The notes under the pieces: model-generated
Told to the model about the DNA's origin: nothing
Database searches by the model: none
The model's input: the letters and a program-made list of their open reading frames with translations, nothing else
From: Hydrogenimonas sp.
GTDB lineage: Bacteria > Campylobacterota > Campylobacteria > Campylobacterales > Hydrogenimonadaceae
Assembly (NCBI GenBank): GCA_003945285.1
Contig: AP019005.1
Coordinates: 1,971,747-2,035,746, forward strand
Direction: 5' to 3'
Length of the DNA stretch: 64,000 nt
Made by a program: the position numbers and the translations under genes
Part shown: positions 8,359 to 17,215 of the stretch, in pieces
Layout: every line of letters begins with the position of its first letter
How positions within the stretch are numbered: position 1 is the first letter of the stretch

Positions 8359-10618
8359 TTGGCTGTCCCACTACTTCAATTTTGCTTTGGCTGAAACGGT
8401 AGAGTGAAGATAACGAATCTTCACTTAATCCCAAGTCAAAGGAAGGGTTGAGCGCTATCGTACCTTTCAGCTCCGGGTCGATTCTAAACACTCTGTACAT
8501 CTCCACTCCACCGACGTCGATTTTGACACGTGCGCCCTCCTCGAGTCTGGCCGCCATAGCGAACTGCCGGGAGCCCAGCAGAACCGCCTCCTCTTTTCCA
8601 AGCTGAGAGCATACGGCGGTCTGCGGGCCGAACTGCAGAACAGGATCGCAGCGATATAGAACCGGGCCGTTGAACTCGGGCAGCTCCTCGACCTCCTCCA
8701 GAGTCGAATCGATATTATGCTTCACGCGTTTGAGCATGTAGCCTCTCACCTCCCCCTCGCTGTTGCTGAAATAGTAGGGAATATCGTCGAACTCTGCACC
8801 TGAGAAGCCCTTCTCTTGAGGAAGCCGTGCCGTAAAGTCTATCGTATAACCGCACTCTATTCCCAGCTCCCGTGCAATTTCGCATAGCGTGTACCCTCCG
8901 TACGGCAGTGCCGCGTTGGTCGGAACAACACGTTTATCGACAGTTGTGAAGGTACCCTCCTGCTGATTCAGTGCGGGCATATCAAGGTCACCTTCACCGA
9001 ATGAGGAGAGAACGAAGTCGCCTGGTGCGTTGTAGCCGACGACACTCCCCTCCGCCCTATCGTCCAGGTCGCATATCAGGCTCACTCCCAGGGTGTTGGT
9101 CTTTGGTGCTACGGGCAGGACGGAGATGTTGCCGAAGCGCTCGAAGAGTGCAGCCAACTTCGCAATCTGTCCGGCACGGGGATGGTTTATGCAGTCTTCC
9201 CCTATGACGAGAGATATCTTTTTGCAACGTTTAAGAGAGCCTCTTATCGCATCCAGCTCCTCTTCTCCCACATTGCTCTCAGCACTGAGATAACCCTCAT
9301 CGAGATCTTCCAGGAACGACTCTACTTTCTTGACGTCGACCTTTCCATCCAGAAGCGTTCTTGCCAGCATCGCCAGAACACCCTCTTCCGTACCCACTTC
9401 ATACTTTACGAACTGCGTCACTACGTTCTGCATCTGCAGATCTTCCATCGGGTGCATGTAGACGACACGGGCATTGTGCCTCTTGGAGGCCATCGTTATA
9501 TGGTAGCGCACGGCGGGATTGTCGGTAAGAATCCTCGATCCCAGCACGACTATGCCGTCCGAGTCGGCCAAGGTCTCGAGCGAGCCGTTGTAGAGGCTCT
9601 TTCCAGTTATGGTCGCATAGCTTTCGAGAAATCTGCCGTAGTTGAGTGCGTCTTGGTTTACCAACCTGTACCCGAAACGCTCTTTGAGGCTCTGAAGGAT
9701 CATCGCCTCTTCGTTCGTGATCCTGCTCGTGAAGCGGATCGTACCGGCACTCCTGAAGGCTTCGACCGCTCTTTTGAAAGCCTCCTCATCCCTTTCGGCT
9801 CCCCGGTTCTCGAAGTCGTACCCGAAACGCCCGGCACCGCAAAGCGTCGTAAACTCGAACTGGTTCGTAACTCTGTAGATCTTCGGATCGGCGTTATCGA
9901 GAGCACCTGCATACTTGCGCTCGTAGTCGAGTGCGCAGCCGCCGCTGCAGTGTGCGCAGGTCGCCGGGACCTTCTGAAGCTCCCACGCATTCGCCTTGTA
10001 CTGAAAATCGGTACTTATCATCGCACCGACGGGGCAGACCGCTATACACTCCCCGCAGTTTGTACACTCAAGCTCTTCAGTCCCTTTCGGCTGAATACGG
10101 GAGTTGTACCCTCCGTAGTGGATCTCTATCGCATCGTCGCCTATAACTTCGTTGCATACATGTACACACTTTTCACACAGTATGCAGAGAGACTCGTCGT
10201 AACCTATGAACTCCCACTTCCTAAGGTCTCTCTTGTGGTCCCGAGCCGAGAACTCCTGGCTGTCCACACCGAACTCAAGAGTCTTGTTCTGCAGATCGCA
10301 CGCGCCGCTCTTGTCGCATACACCGCACTCCAGCGGGTGGTTCACATCGTACAGCTTCATTATGTTCTGCCTGTGGCCGAAGAGCTCGGGAGAGTCGGTT
10401 CTGACCACCATTCCGTCCAGTACCGGCGCCTGACAGCTCAGGATGAATCCGTCCACACCCTCGACATCCACGACGCAGAGACGGCAGGAGGCTATCGGCT
10501 TCACTTTGCTCAGATAGCACATTGTCGGGATATAGTGGCCGTTTCTTCGTGCAGCCTGAAGTATAGTCTCACCTTCGCGTGCTTCTATTTTATGTCCGTC
10601 GATGGTCATTTTTATCAT
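8351..10618 (-). CDS. nuoG: NADH-quinone oxidoreductase subunit G, first copy
   Basis: 755-residue iron-sulfur subunit, homologous over its length to the next gene. Ligands seen: C34, C45, C48, C62 for [2Fe-2S]; H94, C98, C101, C107; C145/148/151/155; C185/188/191/195; and an N7-type set C221, C224, C228, C260. The shared segment NTLGVSLICDLDD and the following NQQEGT(F/L)T(T/N)VDKRVVPTN block are near identical in both copies, consistent with an old tandem duplication. This copy lacks the charged insertion. It starts 10 bases after the FAD-protein gene. Which copy, or both, enters the assembled complex cannot be told from sequence. Confidence 0.93.
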   Translation of the reverse strand: MIKMTIDGHKIEAREGETILQAARRNGHYIPTMCYLSKVKPIASCRLCVVDVEGVDGFILSCQAPVLDGMVVRTDSPELFGHRQNIMKLYDVNHPLECGVCDKSGACDLQNKTLEFGVDSQEFSARDHKRDLRKWEFIGYDESLCILCEKCVHVCNEVIGDDAIEIHYGGYNSRIQPKGTEELECTNCGECIAVCPVGAMISTDFQYKANAWELQKVPATCAHCSGGCALDYERKYAGALDNADPKIYRVTNQFEFTTLCGAGRFGYDFENRGAERDEEAFKRAVEAFRSAGTIRFTSRITNEEAMILQSLKERFGYRLVNQDALNYGRFLESYATITGKSLYNGSLETLADSDGIVVLGSRILTDNPAVRYHITMASKRHNARVVYMHPMEDLQMQNVVTQFVKYEVGTEEGVLAMLARTLLDGKVDVKKVESFLEDLDEGYLSAESNVGEEELDAIRGSLKRCKKISLVIGEDCINHPRAGQIAKLAALFERFGNISVLPVAPKTNTLGVSLICDLDDRAEGSVVGYNAPGDFVLSSFGEGDLDMPALNQQEGTFTTVDKRVVPTNAALPYGGYTLCEIARELGIECGYTIDFTARLPQEKGFSGAEFDDIPYYFSNSEGEVRGYMLKRVKHNIDSTLEEVEELPEFNGPVLYRCDPVLQFGPQTAVCSQLGKEEAVLLGSRQFAMAARLEEGARVKIDVGGVEMYRVFRIDPELKGTIALNPSFDLGLSEDSLSSLYRFSQSKIEVVGQPNE

Positions 10619-10628
10619 GCCGAGCCCC

Positions 10629-12632
10629 CTAAACCGCTGTCATTGCGATGTAGTAGCACCGCATACAGCGTTCAGCCTCGGCTATCGCCTCTTCCTGGGT
10701 AAAGCCGAGGTTCACCTCTCTGTTGTTGTCCCTGCGCTCCTCCACGGAGAGCTTCTCGCTCACCTGCCGCGGAAGTCCGGGAAGCCATCCGGTCACCTTT
10801 TCGCTCTTGTCGTAGACACGCAGTTTGCGAAGGTGATCCTCCATGATCTCCTCATCAGTGAGGGTTATCTCGCCGGTTCTTACGTATCGTGAAATGACGG
10901 ATGCCGCGCGTTTGGCCTGGCCTACCGCATTGACGATCGTCATAGGACCATATTCGCAGTCGCCTGCGGCGAAGAGCCCTTTTCTGCTCGTCATATAGTC
11001 GCGGCCGTTCGTTTTGAGAGTGTTCCAGCTGGTCAACTCGAGCTCCCACTCTTCAGGCAGAAGGGAGAGGTCGGCCGCCTGGCTGACCGCCGGAATCAGA
11101 TAGTCGCACTCTATTTCGAAATCGGCACCCTCGATCTTCACTAGCTGCGGCCGCCCACCGTCGGGATCGGGAACCAGTTCGAACCTGTTCACTTTGAGCT
11201 TTTTCAGCCTGCCGTTCTCATCCTCTATGATCTCTTCTACGGCGGAATGGAATATGAACTCTACGCCCTCTTCGACCGCCTCATGGTACTCTTCATAGGT
11301 GGTATTTCTTATGATGGTCTTCTCGTCGCGCCTGTAGAGCATTATAACCTTCTCGGCATTCGCCCTGATCGAACATCGCACGACATCCATAGATGTAAAT
11401 CCTCCGCCGACACACACGACGGTTTTGCCTGTAAGGTCGACCGGAGATCCGATTCTGTATTTCTCCCAGAGATTTACCTGGTCGAGAAAACTGATCGCTC
11501 CCCAGTAGCCGGGCATATCTTCCCGCTCGTTTTTCGCACGCACCTTCTTGCTGAGGCGTGTACCGAACGCCAGCAGTGTCGCATCGTACTCTTTGTCGAA
11601 GCGCCTAAGCATATCGGCGTCCACTTTCGTGTTCATTATGAAGTTCGTACCGACACTTTTGGCAAGCTCGATATCCTTGTTGTATTTCCCGATGGGCATC
11701 CGGTACTCGGGAACACCCACGGCCACTTCGCCTCCAAGCACCGGAAGCTCTTCATAGACATCGCACTCTATTCCCTCGAGGCCAAGGTAGTAGGCGGCCG
11801 TCAGACCTGCAGGGCCTGCGCCTACTATCGCCACCTTTTTGCCGATCTTCTCTTTCGCCGGTTCGTGCGGATGGAGCCACTCGAAACCGTGATCCGTTTC
11901 GTAATCGGCACCCAGCCGCTTGAGCTCCATGATGGAGATGGGCTCGTCCAGGTTGGCGCGGCGGCACTCATCTTCGCACGGATGGGGGCAGACCCTGCCG
12001 CATGTGTGGGCGAGCGGCATCGTCTGCCTCGTCGCCCGCAGAGAGTCGTCGAATCTCAGGTCGCGCACCCCTTCTATATAGGCCGGGATATCAACGTGCG
12101 TAGGGCAGGCATCCATGCAGGGGGCCGTCACCTTCGCAATGTAGTCGATACTCTCGAGATGGTAATCTTTACTGGCTCTCTTCTGCTCTATAAGCTCTTT
12201 GAAGGTATCGGCGTAGTGCTCCATCATATCCAGAAGAGGCTTCGGTACCGTCCTTCCGATCTCGCATTTGGATGTCTCCATCATCGTCCTGGAGACCTCT
12301 TTCAGATGCTCCAGATCGCTCATCTCCCCTTCGCCGCGGGCTATTTTGTCCATAAGGTCGTATAGAATCCTTCCGCCCCATCTGCCCGGAGCGCATCTGC
12401 CGCACGCTTCCGAATACTTCTGGTAGGTTGCGGCATACTCCGTCCCGAGCCTGACGACATCCACCTCCTCATCGAAGATCGCGAAGCCGTCCCATCCTAT
12501 GAAGGCTTTAGCGTTTCTGTCGGTCTCGTACTGCTCCGGCAGCTTGTACTGAGACTCCGCCCATTCCGACTCCGGCTTGCCGCGGTTGTCTATGAACTCC
12601 CCGCGCCATGTAGAAAAAACCACTCGGGCCAC
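10629..12632 (-). CDS. GltD-like FAD oxidoreductase in the NuoF position of complex I
   Basis: 667-residue flavoprotein that replaces NuoF. Residues about 60-140 resemble the C-terminal Fe-S helical domain of NuoF, but the motif is C77-G-R-C80-A-P-G83, with Gly where the third Cys ligand normally stands; C123 is the distal ligand. From residue 165 it turns into a glutamate-synthase small-subunit type protein: C172, C176, C211, C215, C219, C223; FAD Rossmann VAIVGAGPAGLTAA (268 on); second dinucleotide site VGGGFTSMD (about 408-416); and AAGDCEYGP near the C-terminus. The FMN/NADH fold of NuoF is absent. Start is GTG at 12632, overlapping the nuoE' stop by one base. Electron donor (NAD(P)H, ferredoxin or flavodoxin) is inference. 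Confidence 0.88.
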   Translation of the reverse strand: MARVVFSTWRGEFIDNRGKPESEWAESQYKLPEQYETDRNAKAFIGWDGFAIFDEEVDVVRLGTEYAATYQKYSEACGRCAPGRWGGRILYDLMDKIARGEGEMSDLEHLKEVSRTMMETSKCEIGRTVPKPLLDMMEHYADTFKELIEQKRASKDYHLESIDYIAKVTAPCMDACPTHVDIPAYIEGVRDLRFDDSLRATRQTMPLAHTCGRVCPHPCEDECRRANLDEPISIMELKRLGADYETDHGFEWLHPHEPAKEKIGKKVAIVGAGPAGLTAAYYLGLEGIECDVYEELPVLGGEVAVGVPEYRMPIGKYNKDIELAKSVGTNFIMNTKVDADMLRRFDKEYDATLLAFGTRLSKKVRAKNEREDMPGYWGAISFLDQVNLWEKYRIGSPVDLTGKTVVCVGGGFTSMDVVRCSIRANAEKVIMLYRRDEKTIIRNTTYEEYHEAVEEGVEFIFHSAVEEIIEDENGRLKKLKVNRFELVPDPDGGRPQLVKIEGADFEIECDYLIPAVSQAADLSLLPEEWELELTSWNTLKTNGRDYMTSRKGLFAAGDCEYGPMTIVNAVGQAKRAASVISRYVRTGEITLTDEEIMEDHLRKLRVYDKSEKVTGWLPGLPRQVSEKLSVEERRDNNREVNLGFTQEEAIAEAERCMRCYYIAMTAV

Positions 12633-12862
12633 TACTTTTTCCTTCTGACCACAATAGTCCAGTCGACTTCGTTGAACTTGAGCGAATTGAGTAGTTCATG
12701 CCCCGCCTCTTTGATCAGGTCCGCACTCTTCTGGACGGGAGTGAAGTCACCGATTTCGAAGAGAAAGATCGCAACTTCGTCAACTTCAGTTCCCGTCTCG
12801 AGCAGTTCCATCATGCGATCGTAAAAGTTGTCGTGCAGATGTCGCAAATCGTAACGTACCAT
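12632..12862 (-). CDS. Small NuoE-substitute of epsilonproteobacterial complex I
   Basis: 76-residue soluble protein beginning MVRYDLRHLHDNFYDRM. It occupies the nuoE slot but has none of the four Cys of the thioredoxin-like [2Fe-2S] NuoE; there is no Cys at all. It resembles the short protein that Helicobacter and Campylobacter encode at this position (HP1264/Cj1575 type). Its role may be structural, binding the FAD subunit that follows with a one-base overlap. The function is inferred from place and family, not from a catalytic motif. Confidence 0.85.
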   Translation of the reverse strand: MVRYDLRHLHDNFYDRMMELLETGTEVDEVAIFLFEIGDFTPVQKSADLIKEAGHELLNSLKFNEVDWTIVVRRKK

Positions 12863-12872
12863 TCTCTCTCCC

Positions 12873-14099
12873 TTACCTGTCTATTTCGCCGAAGACGATA
12901 TTTGTACTACCTATGATCGTGACGATATCCGCTATGTATGTTCCGGGGAGCAGATCCTGCAGAATACCGCAGTGCCAGAAGCTTGGTGCTCTCATCTTCA
13001 GACGGTAGGGATAGGGTTCACCCTGTGAGTTTATGTAGAACCCGAGCTCTCCTTTGGGGCTTTCGGTCGGTACATAGACCTCTCCTACCGGCGGACGCAT
13101 ACCCTGCGTTACGAGCACGAAGTGCTGCATTAGAGAGTAGTTCTGCGTCATGATATCCTCTTTGGGAGCGGAGATATATTGCGGTGCATGCGCCATCAGC
13201 TCCGGCGGGGTATCGTCGTACATCGCTATGAGCTGCTGGATTATGCGCACGGACTGTCTCATCTCTTCCATATAGAGTTTGTAGCGTCCGTAGCTGTCGC
13301 ACGTATCCGTTACGGGGATATCGAACTCGAGCTCGTCGTATAGCTCATAGGGCTCCTCTTTGCGTATATCGTACTCGATTCCGCTTCCTCTGAGCATTAT
13401 TCCCGTACATCCCCAGCTCTTCGCCATCTCCGGCGGAACCACTCCGACACCCTCCAGACGCATGCGCCAGATTCTGTTTTCCGTAAGAAGGTCTTCGTAA
13501 TCCTTGATGTTCCCGGGAAGCTCGTTCACGAATTTGGCGAGAGCGCCCAGCCACCCTTCGGGCAGGTCGAGCGGAACACCCCCTATGCGTACGGCGGAGT
13601 GCGTAAGACGCGCACCGCAGTAATCCTCCATGAGGTCCATCGCGAACTCGCGCTCCCTGAAGCAGTAGAGAAATACACTCATTGCCCCTACGTCCAGAGC
13701 GTGGGTAGCGAGCCAGAAGAGATGTGAAATTATGCGGTTGAGCTCCAGGAGCATCGTCCTGATGACCTGTGCACGTCTCGGTACCTCCAGCCCAATCAGC
13801 CGCTCTACCGCCAGTGCGAAGCCGTAGTTGTTGGAAGTTGCGGCTATATAGTCCATCCTGTCCGTTGTCGGCAGAAACTCGTTGTAGATCATGTTTTCAG
13901 CCATCTTCTCCATACCGCGATGGAGATATCCGATGTCGGGCACCGCCCTGACAACCTGCTCTCCGTCCAGTTCGAGGATCAGCCTCAGCTGCCCGTGGGC
14001 AGAGGGGTGCTGCGGTCCGAAGTTGATAACCATATGGTTGTCTTCGCGCTCGAACTCGAGGTTTTCGAAAAACGGTCTTAGTTTGTTGGTCTGTTGCAT
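12873..14099 (-). CDS. nuoD: NADH-quinone oxidoreductase subunit D
   Basis: 49-kDa-type subunit, related to [NiFe]-hydrogenase large subunits, forming the quinone pocket with NuoB. 408 residues. Visible landmarks: [22 protein letters not shown] with the quinone-site His, [14 protein letters not shown], and the C-terminal [38 protein letters not shown]. The hydrogenase metal-binding Cys pairs are absent, as normal. Separate nuoC and nuoD genes, not a fusion. Ten bases separate it from nuoC and ten from the NuoE substitute. Confidence 0.97.
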   Translation of the reverse strand: MQQTNKLRPFFENLEFEREDNHMVINFGPQHPSAHGQLRLILELDGEQVVRAVPDIGYLHRGMEKMAENMIYNEFLPTTDRMDYIAATSNNYGFALAVERLIGLEVPRRAQVIRTMLLELNRIISHLFWLATHALDVGAMSVFLYCFREREFAMDLMEDYCGARLTHSAVRIGGVPLDLPEGWLGALAKFVNELPGNIKDYEDLLTENRIWRMRLEGVGVVPPEMAKSWGCTGIMLRGSGIEYDIRKEEPYELYDELEFDIPVTDTCDSYGRYKLYMEEMRQSVRIIQQLIAMYDDTPPELMAHAPQYISAPKEDIMTQNYSLMQHFVLVTQGMRPPVGEVYVPTESPKGELGFYINSQGEPYPYRLKMRAPSFWHCGILQDLLPGTYIADIVTIIGSTNIVFGEIDR

Positions 14100-14109
14100 C
14101 CGCGTCCCC

Positions 14110-14919
14110 TTACTTTCTTCTGTCTAGCACTTTTGATCTGTCGGGAGAGAACTTCTCTATAAGGAATACTCCCTCTTCCTCCTGGTAACGGATCGGGGTC
14201 TCTTCCTCTTTCATCGCCTCCTCGGCCGGCGCACCTCTCGGCACCTCATGTCCCAGTCTAGCGAATCTCTCGGTGTCGTAGCGGTCTATACGTGCCGGGT
14301 CTCTGTTTTCCGGCCCTATGATATCTCTGGCCTCTTTGCCGAATATCTTGTCCACCTCGTACCACTGGGCGAACTCGTCTCCCTGTAGAGGATAGGTCTT
14401 GCGCAGGGGATGCCCCTCCCAGTCGTCCGGCATGATCAGACGCTTCAGGTAGGGGTGGTTGTTGACTTTGACACCCATCAGGTCCCACATCTCCCGTTCG
14501 GCCCAGTCGGCACTTCTGTAGAGCGGGTTCACACTCTCTACGGCCCGGTTCTCCTCGACGAAACACTTGACGCGTATACGCTTCGCGGTGTTGAGATTGA
14601 GAATCTGGTAAAAGACCTCGAAGCCGCCGCGTTCCGCCAGAAAATCTACCGCGCTCATCTCCGAGAGCATCTCGTACCACCGCTCCTCTTTCAGAGTCCT
14701 CAGTACATCCAGATTATCTTCGGGGTTGATGTATATAACGAGCTGACCGCGCTGAATATAGGCTTTCAGCACCTTGTGCTTCGCTTTCACCGCCGCAAGA
14801 TCCTCGGCATACACCCCCTCTTCGGGAACCGGCTCTTCCGGTACTCTGGGGGCGACCCAGTAGCGGTCTGTATAGTAGGCTTTTGCCTGAACATTGTCTT
14901 TCGGGGTATACGGTCTCAT
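14110..14919 (-). CDS. nuoC: NADH-quinone oxidoreductase subunit C (extended)
   Basis: 30-kDa subunit of the peripheral arm. 269 residues. The conserved core lies near residues 120-190: [42 protein letters not shown], diagnostic for the family. N-terminal (about 1-45) and C-terminal (about 215-269) charged extensions make it longer than compact NuoC proteins of about 200 residues. Its ATG overlaps the nuoB stop by one base. Confidence 0.95.
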   Translation of the reverse strand: MRPYTPKDNVQAKAYYTDRYWVAPRVPEEPVPEEGVYAEDLAAVKAKHKVLKAYIQRGQLVIYINPEDNLDVLRTLKEERWYEMLSEMSAVDFLAERGGFEVFYQILNLNTAKRIRVKCFVEENRAVESVNPLYRSADWAEREMWDLMGVKVNNHPYLKRLIMPDDWEGHPLRKTYPLQGDEFAQWYEVDKIFGKEARDIIGPENRDPARIDRYDTERFARLGHEVPRGAPAEEAMKEEETPIRYQEEEGVFLIEKFSPDRSKVLDRRK

Positions 14920-15428
14920 TACACCAGCCTTTTAGGTTTTTGAGATTTGTTTGCCGACTCCCTGCGGATCTTCTGCTGAAGAAGCATCACCGCATACTGC
15001 AGTGTCTCCGGCCGGGGGGCACAGCCGGGCAGATAGAGGTCTACCGGAATCACACGGTCGACTCCCTGTACCGTCGCGTAAGTGTTGAACATTCCGCCGG
15101 TATTGGCACAGCTTCCCATCGAGATCACCCATTTGGGTTCGGTCATCTGGTCATAAAGCCGTCTGATGAACTCGGCATGTTTTTTTGTAAGCGTACCGGC
15201 AACGATCATGACGTCGGCCTGCCTCGGGGAGGCGCGGAAAATGGTACCGAAGCGGTCGAAGTCGTAACGGCTCGCTCCTGATGCCATCATCTCGATCGCA
15301 CAGCAGGCCAATCCGTAAGTGAGTGCCCAGACGGAGTTGCTGCGCCCCCAGTTGAGGATTTTGTCGACTGTTGTGAGTGCGACGGGCAGTCCGCCGCTCT
15401 GGGTATAGTTTACTTGATGCTGTGCCAT
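14919..15428 (-). CDS. nuoB: NADH-quinone oxidoreductase subunit B, cluster N2
   Basis: PSST-type subunit holding the terminal [4Fe-4S] cluster N2 that reduces quinone. 169 residues. The tandem Cys pair C42-C43 (LACCAIEMM), C107 ([10 protein letters not shown]) and C136 (LPGCAPRPE) give the four ligands. Start codon at 15428 overlaps the end of nuoA by 19 bases; the next in-frame Met is far inside the fold, so the overlap is probably real. Confidence 0.97.
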   Translation of the reverse strand: MAQHQVNYTQSGGLPVALTTVDKILNWGRSNSVWALTYGLACCAIEMMASGASRYDFDRFGTIFRASPRQADVMIVAGTLTKKHAEFIRRLYDQMTEPKWVISMGSCANTGGMFNTYATVQGVDRVIPVDLYLPGCAPRPETLQYAVMLLQQKIRRESANKSQKPKRLV

Positions 15429-15802
15429 TCAAGCGCTCCTTTCTTCCATGCATATATAAATCCGATCGCAAGCAGCAGTATAAATAGAATCATCTCGACG
15501 AAACCGAACCATCCCAGGACTTTGAAGTCGATAGCCCACGGAAACATGAAGATGATTTCGACATCGAAGAGGATAAACAGGAGTGCGAAGAGATAGAATT
15601 GGGCGGAGATCGTATTGGGCTGCTTCGTCACCTCCGGCCCGCACTCGTATATGGTAAGTTTGAGTTTCTCGGTATCCAGCCGAGCCAGCTTGCGGCTGAC
15701 GAAGCGCGCCGCAAAAATCGTGGCACCGAAGGCTGCGAAGGTGATTACCAGCAGCATGAAAGCACCGAAATACGGATGATCCACGGCCATATGTGTCATC
15801 AA
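15410..15802 (-). CDS. nuoA: NADH-quinone oxidoreductase subunit A
   Basis: First gene of the nuo operon, a three-helix membrane subunit of 130 residues. The helix-2/3 segment YECGPEV (exposed Cys loop) and [18 protein letters not shown] with its conserved Asp/Glu are clear. It is preceded on the same strand by a purine-poor leader of about 50 bases and an AT-rich region with a candidate -10 element and a perfect palindrome. Confidence 0.97.
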   Translation of the reverse strand: MMTHMAVDHPYFGAFMLLVITFAAFGATIFAARFVSRKLARLDTEKLKLTIYECGPEVTKQPNTISAQFYLFALLFILFDVEIIFMFPWAIDFKVLGWFGFVEMILFILLLAIGFIYAWKKGALEWHSIK

Positions 15803-15852
15803 AAACCCCTTTTTTTAAACCCGTTTGGGCTTCGTTTAGTCTCTATGAACCA

Positions 15853-15879
15853 ATGATAGGGTAGTTTATCAAATAAACT
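15853..15879 (-). promoter_or_regulatory. Candidate nuo promoter with perfect 7-3-7 palindrome
   Basis: Upstream of nuoA, on the minus strand, TATCAT (15858-15853) could be a -10 element. Immediately upstream lies AGTTTAT-CAA-ATAAACT (15863-15879 as read on plus), a perfect inverted repeat with three central bases. It covers the place of a -35 box, which is otherwise not recognisable. This is the layout of an activator or repressor site; the regulator is unknown. Confidence 0.4.
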
Positions 15880-16093
15880 TTAAACAAAAATTGTATCGTC
15901 AGAAGATTTTTTGATACCTGAAGATATGTTTCGCATTGAAACATCCTTGGCCACAGTGACTCCCCGGCCTGACCGTAAAGCTTTAACTATCTGAATATCT
16001 GCCGATAATTCCTCCTTCTCATTTTTTTCAAAAGTCTCTCTGCAATCTCCATGGTGAATTCATGATGCAGAAAACGTTACCGTGTGAAACATT

Positions 16094-16270
16094 GAGTAAC
16101 TGACCTTACGAAAAATTTGTCAGCCCCGGGATTTGAGCTGAAAAATATCGTTCAAAAAAACCGCGCTTGCCCGTAAGGGCGCAGAAGGCGTCAGCGGTTT
16201 TTAGATATTTTGCGGCTCCCGCAGGGCAAATCCCGCTCGGCGTGCGGATTTTGCGTAAGGTCAGTGAGTA
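16094..16270. mobile_element. MITE copy A, 167 bp with 5-bp target duplication
   Basis: Non-coding element at 16099-16265 with terminal inverted repeats ACTGACCTTACGNAAAAT (18 bp, one mismatch between ends) and flanked on both sides by the direct repeat GAGTA (16094-16098 and 16266-16270). The outer parts are about 85-90% identical to copy B; the central 40 or so bases differ. It contains no open frame that could be a transposase, so it would depend on an enzyme made elsewhere. Confidence 0.85.
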
Positions 16271-16549
16271 ATTACCGAAGGATCAACTGTCAAACAACAA
16301 GGTCCGGAACAACACGGGTTGGATGATAATAATAACCGCCCATTCAACACCTTTGCACCGGCCGGGACATTCTGCCGTATCGCACAATAGAGATATGGGA
16401 GCCCGCCATAGTCGTAACAGCATCTATTTCGGAGAAAAACCATCCGGACATCTATTGGGTATGCCCCGAATTTTCAGAAAGCTGCCTTGATACAACAGAG
16501 AGCTATGACAACCCTCTCTCTTTTAAATATTGGAGTTTTGGAGGGCGCT
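16271..16549. other. Intergenic, no supported gene
   Basis: Between MITE copy A and the radC stop. A plus-strand frame stays open from 16336 to 16578 (80 codons) but has no ATG and no recognisable similarity, so it is not called. It might be a decayed gene remnant. I see no RNA gene or strong terminator here. Confidence 0.4.
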
Positions 16550-17209
16550 CTACAGCTCCCCCTCCTCCGCGAAGCTGAACCAGCTCTCTTTCGTTATGAT
16601 CACATGGTCTATCAGCTCTATGCCTATTATTGAGCTCACCTCTTTTATCCGGCGGGTGACACGGCGGTCTTCGGAGCTGGGAAAGCACTGTCCGCTGGGA
16701 TGGTTATGGGCTATTACGATACCTGCGGCACGGTCAGTTATGGCATCGGCGAAGAGTTCACGCGGGTGTACAAGGCTCTGGTTAAGAGTCCCTACCGTTA
16801 CTACCCGTTTCTCTATGATATGGCCGGCACCGTCGAGCGTTATGGAGAGAAAGTACTCCTGTTTTTTGTCGGCATAGCTCCTGAGTTCGCGCCAGACATC
16901 TTCGGCGCACGAGACTCTTACGTTTCTCTTTATCAGATGGCGGCGGCTCAGCTCTATTGCCGCAAGAATCTGCATAGCCTTGGCGGGGCCGAGGCCGTGA
17001 ACAGTCGTTAACCTATCGAGCGAAAGCCCCTCGAAATCGGCATCGAGCAGCTTCTCTATCTCTTTTGATAGCCTGATGACATCCTTATCTTTCGTACCGC
17101 TTCCTAGCAGCACCGCAAGCAGTTCATAGTTCTTCAGAGCGGCCGGACCCTTCGCTTTCAGCTTCTCCCTGGGCCGATCTTTCTCATAGAGTTCGCCTAC
17201 CCGTTTCAC
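16550..17209 (-). CDS. radC: RadC family JAB/MPN domain protein
   Basis: 219 residues. An N-terminal helix-hairpin-helix region (about 1-95, LTTVHGLGPAKAMQILAAIEL) is followed by the JAMM/MPN fold with the zinc motif AHNHPSGQCFPSSEDRRVT, the full HxHPSG-x7-S-x2-D pattern. Despite its name, the family's biochemical role is unsettled; older assignments to DNA repair are not secure. It ends the operon that begins with the AAA ATPase, 6 bases downstream of it. Confidence 0.93.
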   Translation of the reverse strand: MKRVGELYEKDRPREKLKAKGPAALKNYELLAVLLGSGTKDKDVIRLSKEIEKLLDADFEGLSLDRLTTVHGLGPAKAMQILAAIELSRRHLIKRNVRVSCAEDVWRELRSYADKKQEYFLSITLDGAGHIIEKRVVTVGTLNQSLVHPRELFADAITDRAAGIVIAHNHPSGQCFPSSEDRRVTRRIKEVSSIIGIELIDHVIITKESWFSFAEEGEL

Positions 17210-17215
17210 CCTTGA

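Noticed and set aside
10629..12632. Plain glutamate synthase small subunit (gltD)
   Set aside because: The position inside the nuo operon, one-base overlap with the NuoE substitute and the NuoF-like Fe-S domain at the N-terminus point to a complex I subunit.
16336..16578. 80-codon open frame on plus between the MITE and radC
   Set aside because: No ATG/GTG start with ribosome site and no similarity; at most a decayed remnant.
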